A stretch of 11,489 nucleotides of DNA from positions 1-11,489 of the forward strand of contig JAQVME010000023.1 of assembly GCA_028703745.1 (NCBI GenBank), written 5' to 3'. The stretch is from Clostridia bacterium. Its GTDB lineage: Bacteria > Bacillota > Clostridia > Christensenellales > DTU072. Positions 1 to 6,893 of this stretch are shown piece after piece. The notes below the pieces were generated by a model, which saw nothing but the letters and a program-made list of their open reading frames with translations, did no database searches and was not told the DNA's origin. Numbering within the stretch: position 1 is the stretch's first letter; every line of letters begins with the position of its first letter. The position numbers and the translations under genes were made by a program.

Positions 1-426
1 CATAAAAAGAGAATAGTCGTCCAACCAATACCCGTTTGCCGCGGAAAACTCCGCTATTTTTCGTTTGGTCACGTCGTCTATTCTTTCGAAAGCCTTCTTT
101 AATAAGTGCCTTTTTGTGCTATACGCGAATTCATAATCGGTAAGATATATGCTGCCATGGTATTTCGCCGAGGTCTTTTCATCCTCCGTGAGCAGTCCGT
201 CCAGACTGTTCGGGTCGATATAAAGAAAATTTCCGGCAAACGCCGATATACCGGAATAAGGCGAATTGCCCTGCCCGATAGTCGTAATGGGCAAAATCTG
301 CCACCAATGAAAGCCCATTGAGGCGATATATTCGGCAAAATTCAAGGCGTCTACGGAAAAACTGCCAATACCATGATCTCCCGGCAAGGAAGAAATGTTC
401 AACAGTACACCTGAAGAGCGTTCCAT
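1..426 (-). CDS. malQ: 4-alpha-glucanotransferase (amylomaltase), N-terminal part, cut by window edge
   Basis: The first 142 codons are visible and run off the left edge with no stop. The start of the protein matches family GH77 enzymes, which move alpha-1,4-glucan segments between maltodextrins in the cytoplasm. Family hallmarks seen are RSSGVLLNISSLPG at residues 3-16, HGIGSF at 18-23, WWQILPI at 41-47, GNSPYSGISAFAGN at 53-66 and YIDP at 69-72, then GLL at 77-79. The ATG overlaps the TAA of the upstream gene by one base (TAATG), and a GGGAG motif lies a few bases before the ATG, so it is probably translationally coupled to the last gene of the nfeD-floA run. The catalytic Asp and Glu residues lie beyond the window, so activity cannot be judged. 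The identification rests on the distinctive N-terminal motifs and I am fairly sure of it. Confidence 0.9.
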   Translation of the reverse strand, partial: MERSSGVLLNISSLPGDHGIGSFSVDALNFAEYIASMGFHWWQILPITTIGQGNSPYSGISAFAGNFLYIDPNSLDGLLTEDEKTSAKYHGSIYLTDYEFAYSTKRHLLKKAFERIDDVTKRKIAEFSAANGYWLDDYSLFM

Positions 427-872
427 TATTTTCTCCCGTACTTTTTGAACCCCGGATTGTTCAAGACCTCGCCCAGCACCATGATCCTTGCGAGCTCCTC
501 GTTGAGTTCTTGGTCCTGCTTCTTTTCGGGGAGCGCCACATATCTTTCAAAATAATGCTCCTCACAGCCCTCTGTTTGAATGCCTCCGGCGCTGTTCTCA
601 ATAAAGGCTTTCTCGGTTCTCACCGGCCGCTGCGTCGCAGGATGAGGGTGCCCCTCGATTTTTGCTTTTTCTTTCTTTGCGTTAGGGCTGACTTTAGGGA
701 CACCGCCTTTTATTTCCGAAACCAAGTCAACGCCTCCGCCCGTCGGGGCGGAGGATTGAGACTGCGGACTGTTGTTGGCTGTTCGCTTGGTGTCTTTGAT
801 TCCCTTTTTGAGGGAGGATACTATGGTTCCGACAATAATCAGCGCCACAATACCAAAGAATGCGCCTTCCAT
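426..872 (-). CDS. small single-pass membrane protein of unknown function in the floA operon
   Basis: The 148-residue protein is not one I recognise. Residues 4-20 form one hydrophobic segment (FFGIVALIIVGTIV at 5-18), followed by a basic patch (KKGIKDTKR). A long Ser/Thr/Pro/Gly-rich linker spans roughly residues 30-90. The C-terminal part has a more conserved look, with EGHPHPATQR, then GGIQTEGCEEH, then LARIMVLGEVLNNPGFKKY. The likely topology is a short N-terminal anchor with a cytoplasmic tail. The start lies 3 bases after the floA stop and has no clear Shine-Dalgarno sequence, so re-initiation after floA is likely. Its stop overlaps the malQ start. Position suggests a partner of FloA/NfeD, but that is inference only. 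It is not recognisably YqfB, the small gene that follows floA in Bacillus subtilis. Confidence 0.75.
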   Translation of the reverse strand: MEGAFFGIVALIIVGTIVSSLKKGIKDTKRTANNSPQSQSSAPTGGGVDLVSEIKGGVPKVSPNAKKEKAKIEGHPHPATQRPVRTEKAFIENSAGGIQTEGCEEHYFERYVALPEKKQDQELNEELARIMVLGEVLNNPGFKKYGRK

Positions 873-875
873 ATA

Positions 876-1862
876 TTATTTCGTTGTCTTGCCGGACATC
901 TTGGGATCGCTACCGCTTATGGCGCTACGCATAGCTGTGTCGGCTTGAATGTTTTGCATGTTATAGTAATCCATGACGCCCAGTCTGCCCGATCTGAACG
1001 CGTCTGCCATTGCTTTGGGCACCTCGGCTTCTGCAGCTACGACGGCGGCTCTCATCTCCTGAGTTCTTGCCTTCATCTCTTGCTCGGATGCCACTGCCAT
1101 GGCTCTTCTCTCCTCTGCCTTAGCTTCGGCGATGCGCTTGTCTGCCTCGGCTTGGTCCATTTGCAACTGAGCGCCGATATTCCTGCCTACGTCTATGTCG
1201 GCAATATCAATGGAAAGAATCTCGAACGCCGTTCCGGCATCAAGTCCCTTTTCTAATACTGTTTTTGAAATGCGATCGGGATTTTCCAGCACATCCTTGT
1301 GTGACGCCACCGAACCGACGGTAGTGACTATGCCTTCGCCGACACGCGCAATAATCGTCTCTTCACCTGCGCCGCCGATAAGCCTGGCTAAGTTCGCACG
1401 TACGGTAACCCTTGCCTTGACACGAAGCTCTATGCCGTCCTTAGCAACGGCGGCAATGAGGGGTGTCTCGATAACCTTGGGGTTTACACTCACTTTTACG
1501 GCGTTAAGCACGTCTCTGCCGGCAAGGTCTATTGCCATCGCCGTTCTGGTTTTCAGCTCGATGTTGGCGCTGTGCGCGCTAATCAAAGCGTTTATTACTT
1601 TTATTACGTCGCCCTTCGCCATATAATGGGTTTCTAACTCTGTAATATTTATATCAAGTCCGGCTTTCTTGCCGGTGATATACGCGTCTACTATCATAGC
1701 GATTCTGATTTTTCTCAGCCGCATTCCCACAAGCCTGCCCATTGATACGGGCGCTCCGGAAACCAGCGCCCTGAACCACATACTAACGGGCACCAACGCA
1801 AAAAACGCTATAATGAAAAAACTTAAAACTACTATAAGGGCTATCCAGCCGCCTACTCCCAT
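876..1862 (-). CDS. floA: flotillin-like protein FloA
   Basis: This 328-residue protein is close to the usual FloA length of about 330. FloA-type proteins are scaffolds of functional membrane microdomains in Gram-positive bacteria. A hydrophobic hairpin segment covers residues 7-30 (IALIVVLSFFIIAFFALVPV), followed by the family-typical stretch with RALVSGAPVSM and LVGMRLRK. The middle is an SPFH-type domain with TRTAMAIDLAGRDVLNAV and SVNPKVIETP. The C-terminal third is an Ala/Glu-rich coiled coil (QAEADKRIAEAKAEERRAMA). I place the start at the ATG at 1862, because GGAGG sits 5 bases before it. A TTG 12 bases upstream is in frame but overlaps that ribosome site. It lies 23 bases after nfeD and is in one operon with it, as in other Firmicutes. 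Confidence 0.96.
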   Translation of the reverse strand: MGVGGWIALIVVLSFFIIAFFALVPVSMWFRALVSGAPVSMGRLVGMRLRKIRIAMIVDAYITGKKAGLDINITELETHYMAKGDVIKVINALISAHSANIELKTRTAMAIDLAGRDVLNAVKVSVNPKVIETPLIAAVAKDGIELRVKARVTVRANLARLIGGAGEETIIARVGEGIVTTVGSVASHKDVLENPDRISKTVLEKGLDAGTAFEILSIDIADIDVGRNIGAQLQMDQAEADKRIAEAKAEERRAMAVASEQEMKARTQEMRAAVVAAEAEVPKAMADAFRSGRLGVMDYYNMQNIQADTAMRSAISGSDPKMSGKTTK

Positions 1863-1885
1863 ATTTACCTCCAAATGTCTTTTTT

Positions 1886-2422
1886 TTATTCTACACGGCG
1901 GACGGAAATTCTGCCGCCGGATATTTCTGTAACTTTTATGCCTTCGCCCTTCGATATAAAGAAACCCTCTGCGGAAGCGTCAACTACTTCATCGTCTATG
2001 TTTATTTTGCCGGTGGGCTTTAAATCCGTCGTTGCCACACCTATTTTGCCTTTCAGATAAGAATAATCGGCTGTGCCTTCGGACATACCCGTGGATACAG
2101 CCGTGGATTTTTCTATGAACGGCGTGCGGCTCAGCCAACCCATCTTTGAGGACTTTACCATTATGATGAAGGCCGTCACGACAATAATCGAAACAAAGAA
2201 CAGCATAATGAATATCTGCGCAAGCAGGTTGTCCTCCGGGCGGCGGTAAATAGCTCTCAGCACCACACCGAGAATAAGTAAAGACATCCCAACGGTTCCG
2301 AACACGCCGAAGCCGGGCTGAAATATCTCTATCATAAGAAATATTATACCAATAATAAGACAGACGACAACCGGCCATGTCATATTGCTGAAAAGATAAC
2401 CTATTTGCATAAAGAATTCCAT
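1886..2422 (-). CDS. NfeD-like membrane protein (short form without protease domain)
   Basis: This is a 178-residue member of the NfeD family, short type. There are three hydrophobic segments, at about residues 16-34, 41-58 and 67-90, with the family-typical EIFQPGFGVFGTVG between the first two. The C-terminal part (about 120-178) reads as the beta-rich OB-fold domain, with LKGKIGVATTDLKPTGKI, then GEGIKVTEISGGRISVRRV. The N-terminal ClpP-class serine protease domain of long NfeD proteins is absent, as is normal for the form paired with floA. NfeD proteins work with flotillin-type partners in the membrane, and gene order supports that here. AGGAG lies 8 bases before the ATG. The gene follows the strong promoter at 2448-2476 and is the first of its operon. 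Confidence 0.93.
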   Translation of the reverse strand: MEFFMQIGYLFSNMTWPVVVCLIIGIIFLMIEIFQPGFGVFGTVGMSLLILGVVLRAIYRRPEDNLLAQIFIMLFFVSIIVVTAFIIMVKSSKMGWLSRTPFIEKSTAVSTGMSEGTADYSYLKGKIGVATTDLKPTGKINIDDEVVDASAEGFFISKGEGIKVTEISGGRISVRRVE

Positions 2423-2447
2423 AAAATATTCTCCTACTATCTATAAC

Positions 2448-2476
2448 AACATAACACAACACCCATTAATTGTCAA
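2448..2476 (-). promoter_or_regulatory. sigma-A type promoter of the nfeD-floA operon
   Basis: Read on the minus strand, a perfect -35 TTGACA (2471-2476) is followed by a 17-base spacer and a -10 TATGTT (2448-2453). Transcription should start near 2441 and give a leader of about 20 bases that contains the AGGAG ribosome site of the nfeD-like gene. Confidence 0.8.
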
Positions 2477-2528
2477 CGTTTATTAAAAGTAAACTATCTC
2501 AATGAACTCTTTATATTATGCGCAATTA

Positions 2529-2557
2529 TTCAAATTAATACCGCACGCACTTATAAA
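2529..2557 (+). promoter_or_regulatory. candidate promoter of the ATP synthase operon
   Basis: On the plus strand, TTCAAA (2529-2534, 4 of 6 consensus bases) is followed by a 17-base spacer and TATAAA (2552-2557, 5 of 6). It is the best-spaced pair I found in the 260-base divergent intergenic region and would give a leader of about 120 bases before atpB. A second weaker -10 (TATACT, 2573-2578) lacks a good -35. The call is tentative because AT-rich DNA offers such matches by chance. Confidence 0.35.
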
Positions 2558-2682
2558 GAGCACTTTTTTATGTATACTTATATTGATAAGGTTTTACCTT
2601 TTTCACCGCTCGAACCGTGTCGAATTTACTTGCATTATTGCTAACAGAGGAGTAGAATAGCACTTATTAAGAGGTTAAGAAT

Positions 2683-3387
2683 ATGATTCAAGCTATGCTC
2701 AGCAGCAGCTCCGTAAAAGAACGGCTCTCGGAAGCGCTGATGCCGGAAAAAGTAAGGATATTCGGAAATTTTGAAGTCGGCCCCAGTATGTTCACGGCTC
2801 TCGCCGTCACGGCATTTTTGCTGGCTATCTGTGTCGTTCTCAGACTTACAGTCATCAGAAAACTCCGCAACGTTCCGAAGAAGCCGCAAATTCTCATTGA
2901 GATGATAGTTAAAGCCTTTGATAAGCTGGCAAAGGACGCCACCCACGACTTGGAGAACTTCGTGGGACCCTACGTCATGGCAGCGGCATCTTTCATCTGT
3001 GTCAGCACGCTGGTGGAGCTTCTCGGCGTAAGACCGGCGCTTGCCGACATAAATACCTGCTTTGCGCTGGGCTTCTCGACTTTCGTTGTTATACATTTCT
3101 TCGGAGTAAAAAAACGGGGTCTGGGCATCCGGCTCAAAAGAATGCTTAACCCGATAAATATCATTACGGATATCGCCGTGCCGGTTTCGCTTTCTTTCCG
3201 TCTTTTCGGAAGCATAGTATCGGGTCTGCTGATTATGGAGCTGATATATTCGTATATCGCCCTTTCGTTCGTGCTTCCCGTGCTCGTATCGGTGATAACC
3301 ACGCTGTTTCACGCCCTTATACAGGCGTACATTTTCTCGACATTATCTTCGCTGTTTATCGGTGAAGCCGTAGAAATAATAGAATAA
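2683..3387 (+). CDS. atpB: F-type ATP synthase subunit a
   Basis: This 234-residue membrane subunit forms the ion half-channels against the c ring in F0. The family signature is clear: PVSLSFRLFGS at 167-177 carries the essential channel arginine (R173, equivalent to E. coli R210), and HALIQAYIF at 210-218 carries the conserved glutamine (Q214, equivalent to Q252). ELLGVRPALADINTCFALG (112-130) matches the usual loop and helix before the half-channel. The usual Asn after RLFG is Ser here. There are several hydrophobic helices, at about 36-57, 96-114, 124-140, 160-190 and 192-228. GAGG lies 8 bases before the ATG. It is the first gene of the operon; no atpI-like gene precedes it. Confidence 0.96.
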   Translation: MIQAMLSSSSVKERLSEALMPEKVRIFGNFEVGPSMFTALAVTAFLLAICVVLRLTVIRKLRNVPKKPQILIEMIVKAFDKLAKDATHDLENFVGPYVMAAASFICVSTLVELLGVRPALADINTCFALGFSTFVVIHFFGVKKRGLGIRLKRMLNPINIITDIAVPVSLSFRLFGSIVSGLLIMELIYSYIALSFVLPVLVSVITTLFHALIQAYIFSTLSSLFIGEAVEIIE

Positions 3388-3405
3388 GGAACTTTGGAGG
3401 ACAAT

Positions 3406-3657
3406 ATGTTGATGTTTTTAAGCGCAATAACAAATGAAGCCATTTTCGCCATCGGCGCTGCCATTGCCGCCTTTACCGGCGTCGGCGCAGGAATAGGAAT
3501 GGGCATAGCCACAGGCAAGGCGGTCGAGGCTATCGCGCGTCAGCCTGAGGCGGAAAGCAAAATCCGCACCACGCTGCTTTTGGGTCTTGCCTTTGCCGAA
3601 ACCACCGCTATATACGGACTGCTGATAGCTATCCTTATAGTAATAAAAATTCTGTAA
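3406..3657 (+). CDS. atpE: F-type ATP synthase subunit c
   Basis: This 83-residue hairpin protein forms the rotor ring. Helix 1 carries the glycine repeat GVGAGIGMG (25-33), the polar loop is ARQPEA (44-49), and helix 2 carries the ion-binding carboxylate E65 in GLAFAETTAIYG (60-71). The start chosen is the ATG at 3406, with GGAGG 5 bases before it; an in-frame TTG at 3394 overlaps that ribosome site. From this start, residue numbers coincide with those of the sodium-binding c subunit of Ilyobacter tartaricus. E65, a hydroxyl at 66 (Thr) and Y70 are kept, but the sodium ligand Q32 is Met. Ion specificity is therefore uncertain. Confidence 0.96.
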   Translation: MLMFLSAITNEAIFAIGAAIAAFTGVGAGIGMGIATGKAVEAIARQPEAESKIRTTLLLGLAFAETTAIYGLLIAILIVIKIL

Positions 3658-3669
3658 CAAGAGGAAAAT

Positions 3670-4185
3670 ATGTTTACTTTGTCAAATCAAGGGTTACCCC
3701 TTGGCTTCAATATATTCGAAGTGCTTATTCATATCTTCAATTTTCTACTGCTGATGGTAGGTCTGCGCTTTCTGCTATACAAGCCCGTAAAGAAATTTAT
3801 GGCGAAGAGAGAAGCGGAATATAAGACCGCGGAGGAAGAGGGCAAAGCGGCCGCGGCAGAGGCGGAAGCAAAGAAAGCCGAAGCCGGAAAGGTTATTGCC
3901 GAAGCAAGGCAGCAAGCTGTACAAATGTCCGAAGACGCCGCGGCGGCAGCCGTTGTCCAAACCAGAGAAATAATGGCGACCGCTAGAGAACAAGCCAAAG
4001 ATATGCTCGAAAAAGCAAAGCTCGACATCAAACACGAGCAAAGCAAAGCAAAAGAGGAGCTGCTATTCTCCGTCTCGGAGCTTGCCGTAGATATAGCCTC
4101 AAGAATACTCGAAAGAGAAGTAAAGCTGGAAGACAACGACACGATAATTAATACTTTGATTGAGGAATGGAAGGAAGATGCGTAA
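3670..4185 (+). CDS. atpF: F-type ATP synthase subunit b (peripheral stalk)
   Basis: This is a 171-residue b subunit of normal length. A single N-terminal membrane helix covers about residues 14-35 (IFEVLIHIFNFLLLMVGLRF), followed by LYKPVKKFMAKRE, the usual membrane-exit motif. A long charged Ala/Glu/Lys coiled coil runs from about 45 to 135. The C-terminal helix, with LAVDIASRILEREV, is the part that normally contacts the delta C-terminal domain. AGAGG lies 5 bases before the ATG. The stop overlaps the start of the delta-alpha fusion gene by 8 bases. The C-terminus is typical, so the missing N-terminal half of delta has not moved onto b. Confidence 0.95.
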   Translation: MFTLSNQGLPLGFNIFEVLIHIFNFLLLMVGLRFLLYKPVKKFMAKREAEYKTAEEEGKAAAAEAEAKKAEAGKVIAEARQQAVQMSEDAAAAAVVQTREIMATAREQAKDMLEKAKLDIKHEQSKAKEELLFSVSELAVDIASRILEREVKLEDNDTIINTLIEEWKEDA

Positions 4186-6013
4186 CCTGATAATAAAATC
4201 CTCAATAGAACTTACCGCCACTCAGAAAACCAAGCTGGAAGCAGGCCTCAGAAAGAAATTCAAAGAGGACATATCCTTCGGTTACGTTGTCGACCGCATA
4301 CTCGGAGGCATAGTCATTATTGACGGCGAAAATATGGTCGACGCTTCTATGTCGACGGAACTGCTGAAGATAAAAAAAGCCTCCGCAGAAATCATCAACG
4401 AGATGCAGTCAAAAGGCAACCTGAAATCTAAGGAGTTGACTTCGGCAATAAAAAGCCGTCTACATGACTATATTCTCAGCGAAAAACCAAAAAACTCGTT
4501 GCGTTCGGGCGAAATTCCCGATCTCATAAGAGCGCAACTGTCGAACATAATAACCAGAGATTTGAACGTCAACGTCTGCGGCAAGGTCATAACCATTGCC
4601 GACGGCATCATACAAATAAGCGGACTTTCCACCTGCAAATACGGCGAGCTGCTGATTGTAAACAAGAATACTTTCGCTATCGCCATGAACCTCGAGAAGA
4701 ACTGTGTGGGCGCCATGCTGCTCAACAACGTTCGCGACGTGGATTACGGCGATATCGTTTATACCACCGGTAAAATAGTAGAAGTACCCGTCGGCGAAGA
4801 GCTGCTCGGCAGAGTCGTCAATCCCCTGGGCGAACCTATTGACGGCATAAAATCCCTTCATACGGACAAAAGAAGAAAAATAGAGAGCCCCGCTCCCATG
4901 ATTATTGACCGCGCCAAGGTCGATACTCCGCTAAGTACGGGAATACTTGCCATTGACTCCATGATACCTGTCGGCAGAGGTCAGCGCGAGCTTATCATAG
5001 GCGACAGACAAACCGGAAAAACGGCTATTGCCCTCGACACCATAATCAATCAGAAAGGCAAAGGCGTCATATGCGTATACGTCGCCATTGCGCAAAGGGC
5101 GGGAGTCATAGCAAAAATAATCAATAAGCTGAAGGAGCATGATGCGATGGAGTACACCACTCTCGTAGTGTCAACAGCCGACGATTCGGCTCCCCTTCAG
5201 TACCTTGCGCCATATACGGGCTGTACTATCGCAGAAGAGTTTATGTATAGCGGCAAGGATGTGCTTATAATATATGACGACCTCTCAAAGCACGCCGTGG
5301 CGTACAGGACTATCAGCCTTTTGCTAAAAAGACCTGCAGGACGTGAGGCGTACCCCGGCGACGTATTTTATATTCATTCAAGGCTGCTCGAAAGAGCCGC
5401 AAGGCTGTCTGCCGCAAGAGGCGGCGGCTCAATGACGGCGTTGCCTATTATCGAAACTCAAGCCGGCGACATATCCTCATATATACCGACGAATGTCATA
5501 AGCATAACAGACGGTCAAATTTATCTCGAAAAAGAGCTTGTCCGTTCGGGCATCCGTCCCGCCGTAAACGTAGGTCTGTCGGTATCACGCGTAGGAGGTT
5601 CAGCTCAGCTTCCCGCCATAAGAAAGCTCAGCTCAAAATTGAGACTTGACCTTGCCCACTACAGAGAGCTGGCGGTGTTTTCGCAATTCGTTTCGGAGCT
5701 TGACGCCTCAACGAAAAAGATTTTATTACAAGGCGAGAAAACCACCGAAGCGCTCAAGCAGACAGAATACAGCCCTATGAGCGCGCTGCGCGAGATATTA
5801 TATCTGTATCTCATAGTACACGAGCACCTCCTCGAAATAAAAACCCCTCAAATCGGAACTTTTCTCGACAAGTTCTACAATTTTTATAAAAGCTCGTTTG
5901 CCATGCAAGCTAAGGAACTCTCCGCAAAAGGAGAGCTTACGGCAGATATCGTTTCGTCCATAACAAAAGCTATTGAGCAGTTCGGAGCATATTTTATGCT
6001 CGAACACAAATAG
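4178..6013 (+). CDS. atpA: fused delta C-terminal domain and alpha subunit of F1 ATP synthase
   Basis: One uninterrupted frame encodes 611 residues, about 100 more than a normal alpha. Residues 5-72 read as the C-terminal domain of delta (AtpH): SSIELTATQKTKLEAGLRKK, then VDRILGGIVIIDGENMVDAS and LLKIKKA, as in the family's VD..(I/L)GG...I...(V/I)D.S pattern. Residues 73-106 look like a charged helical linker. From about S107 the alpha subunit begins: SGEIPDLIRAQL aligns with the E. coli alpha N-terminus, Walker A GDRQTGKT is at 275-282, LIIYDD at 363-368, PGREAYPGDVFY at 387-398, and the arginine finger R471 is in SVSRVGG. The delta N-terminal domain is absent. I choose the ATG at 4178, overlapping atpF by 8 bases; a TTG at 4160 would add six unconserved residues. 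I see no convincing internal start for an unfused alpha. Confidence 0.93.
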   Translation: MRNLIIKSSIELTATQKTKLEAGLRKKFKEDISFGYVVDRILGGIVIIDGENMVDASMSTELLKIKKASAEIINEMQSKGNLKSKELTSAIKSRLHDYILSEKPKNSLRSGEIPDLIRAQLSNIITRDLNVNVCGKVITIADGIIQISGLSTCKYGELLIVNKNTFAIAMNLEKNCVGAMLLNNVRDVDYGDIVYTTGKIVEVPVGEELLGRVVNPLGEPIDGIKSLHTDKRRKIESPAPMIIDRAKVDTPLSTGILAIDSMIPVGRGQRELIIGDRQTGKTAIALDTIINQKGKGVICVYVAIAQRAGVIAKIINKLKEHDAMEYTTLVVSTADDSAPLQYLAPYTGCTIAEEFMYSGKDVLIIYDDLSKHAVAYRTISLLLKRPAGREAYPGDVFYIHSRLLERAARLSAARGGGSMTALPIIETQAGDISSYIPTNVISITDGQIYLEKELVRSGIRPAVNVGLSVSRVGGSAQLPAIRKLSSKLRLDLAHYRELAVFSQFVSELDASTKKILLQGEKTTEALKQTEYSPMSALREILYLYLIVHEHLLEIKTPQIGTFLDKFYNFYKSSFAMQAKELSAKGELTADIVSSITKAIEQFGAYFMLEHK

Positions 6014-6025
6014 GCGGCGACGGGT

Positions 6026-6733
6026 ATGCAGAATATTATCGACATCAAAAACCGTTCGGCAAGCATTAAGGAGACCTCGCAAATTACCAAGGCCATGGAG
6101 ATGATAAGCACCTCAAAGCTCCGCAAGGCCAACAAAAAATATATAAATAACACGGCTTACTTCAACAAGGTAAGAATGACCATAAAGGACATTTTGACGC
6201 ATACCGGCGACATAAGCCACCCGTATCTTCGCAAGCAGCAGGGAGAAAAGACAGCCTATATAATAATTGCCTCCGACAAAGGACTTGCCGGAGACTACAA
6301 CCACAGAGTGCTGAAATTCGCTTTCGACGAAGTTTCAAATATCCGGGAGCGCTACCTGTTCGTAATCGGGCATATGGCGAAGAACTTCTTTTATTCGCGC
6401 AACATTTATCCCGACGTCGAATACCTGAACGCTTCGCAAAACCCCACGCTCGAGGATGCAAGGGCTATTACTCAAGACCTTTTGGAAATGTTTGAAAGTC
6501 ACTTGATTGACAGCATAAAGGTGGTGTATACAAAAATGGTGACCTCTACCGTACAAAAGCCCGTGGTGTTGCGTTTGCTTCCGCTGGTCCCTGAGGATTT
6601 CCTCGATATACAGTCGGAGACAGATTACAGCTCTATACTGGATTTCGAGCCTTCGCCAAAGAAGGTGTTTGATATCCTGGTGCCCCAGTATATCATCGGC
6701 ATAGTGTACAGCTGTCTGATACAGTCGGTGTAA
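6026..6733 (+). CDS. atpG: F-type ATP synthase subunit gamma, truncated by an in-frame TAA
   Basis: Gamma is the central rotor shaft of F1. The N-terminus is typical: IDIKNRSASIKETSQITKAM at 5-24, then MISTSKLRKA at 26-35 (first coiled-coil helix). The Rossmann-like middle has AYIIIASDKGLAGDYN at 77-92. The frame ends at residue 235 in YSCLIQSV followed by TAA (6731-6733), exactly where the family continues with a Ser-Glu-rich start to the long C-terminal helix. The next 52 codons in the same frame encode that helix without error (6734-6892). As written, the product lacks the part of the shaft that enters the alpha3beta3 core and should not support rotation. The start has only a weak ribosome site (GGCGGCGACGGG) and lies 12 bases after the alpha stop. 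Confidence 0.9.
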   Translation: MQNIIDIKNRSASIKETSQITKAMEMISTSKLRKANKKYINNTAYFNKVRMTIKDILTHTGDISHPYLRKQQGEKTAYIIIASDKGLAGDYNHRVLKFAFDEVSNIRERYLFVIGHMAKNFFYSRNIYPDVEYLNASQNPTLEDARAITQDLLEMFESHLIDSIKVVYTKMVTSTVQKPVVLRLLPLVPEDFLDIQSETDYSSILDFEPSPKKVFDILVPQYIIGIVYSCLIQSV

Positions 6734-6892
6734 TCCGAGCATTACGAAAGAATACGCACCATGCACAACGCCACCGAGAACGCTTACGAACTTATCGAAA
6801 AACTTGATTTGGAATATAACAGGGCAAGACAGGAGCTGGTGACGACAGAAATTGCCGAAATCTCCTCGTCCGCCCTCAACAGAAAGGACTAA
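6734..6892 (+). pseudogene. atpG: severed C-terminal helix of subunit gamma, in frame after the TAA
   Basis: Directly after the TAA, the same frame encodes SEHYERIRTMHNATENAYEL, and then LDLEYNRARQELVTTEIAEI, ending at the TAA at 6890-6892. This matches the conserved gamma C-terminus (SE..AR...M..AT.NA......L...YNRARQ..IT.EI.EI) and gives a full-length gamma of 288 codons if the stop is read as an amino acid. Only one base substitution is needed to restore the frame. An ATG at 6761 could begin a separate short peptide, but it has no clear ribosome site and would miss the first nine residues of the helix. Confidence 0.88.
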
Positions 6893-6893
6893 A

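Noticed and set aside
318..1256. 312-residue open frame on the plus strand
   Set aside because: It lies antisense to malQ, the small membrane gene and floA, has low-complexity Cys/His/Leu-rich sequence, and matches no family.
1989..2462. 157-residue open frame on the minus strand in another frame of the nfeD-like gene
   Set aside because: The NfeD frame has clear family motifs, a good ribosome site and a promoter; this frame is a shadow.
2570..2644. Possible 24-codon leader peptide before atpB (ATG at 2570, TAA at 2642)
   Set aside because: It has no convincing ribosome site, begins almost at the predicted transcript start, and shows no regulatory codon runs or attenuator hairpin.
2641..3312. 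223-residue open frame antisense to atpB
   Set aside because: Charged low-complexity sequence opposite a well conserved gene; no ribosome site or family match.
4160..4177. TTG start that would lengthen the delta-alpha fusion by six residues
   Set aside because: The ATG at 4178 begins directly at the delta-like sequence and gives the usual short overlap with atpF.
6026..6892. Genetic code change in which TAA is a sense codon
   Set aside because: Several complete genes in the window end in TAA at family-typical positions, so a general reassignment does not fit.
6852..6893. TTG start that would lengthen beta by 14 residues
   Set aside because: These codons lie inside the conserved gamma C-terminus, and the ATG at 6894 has a good ribosome site and normal beta length.
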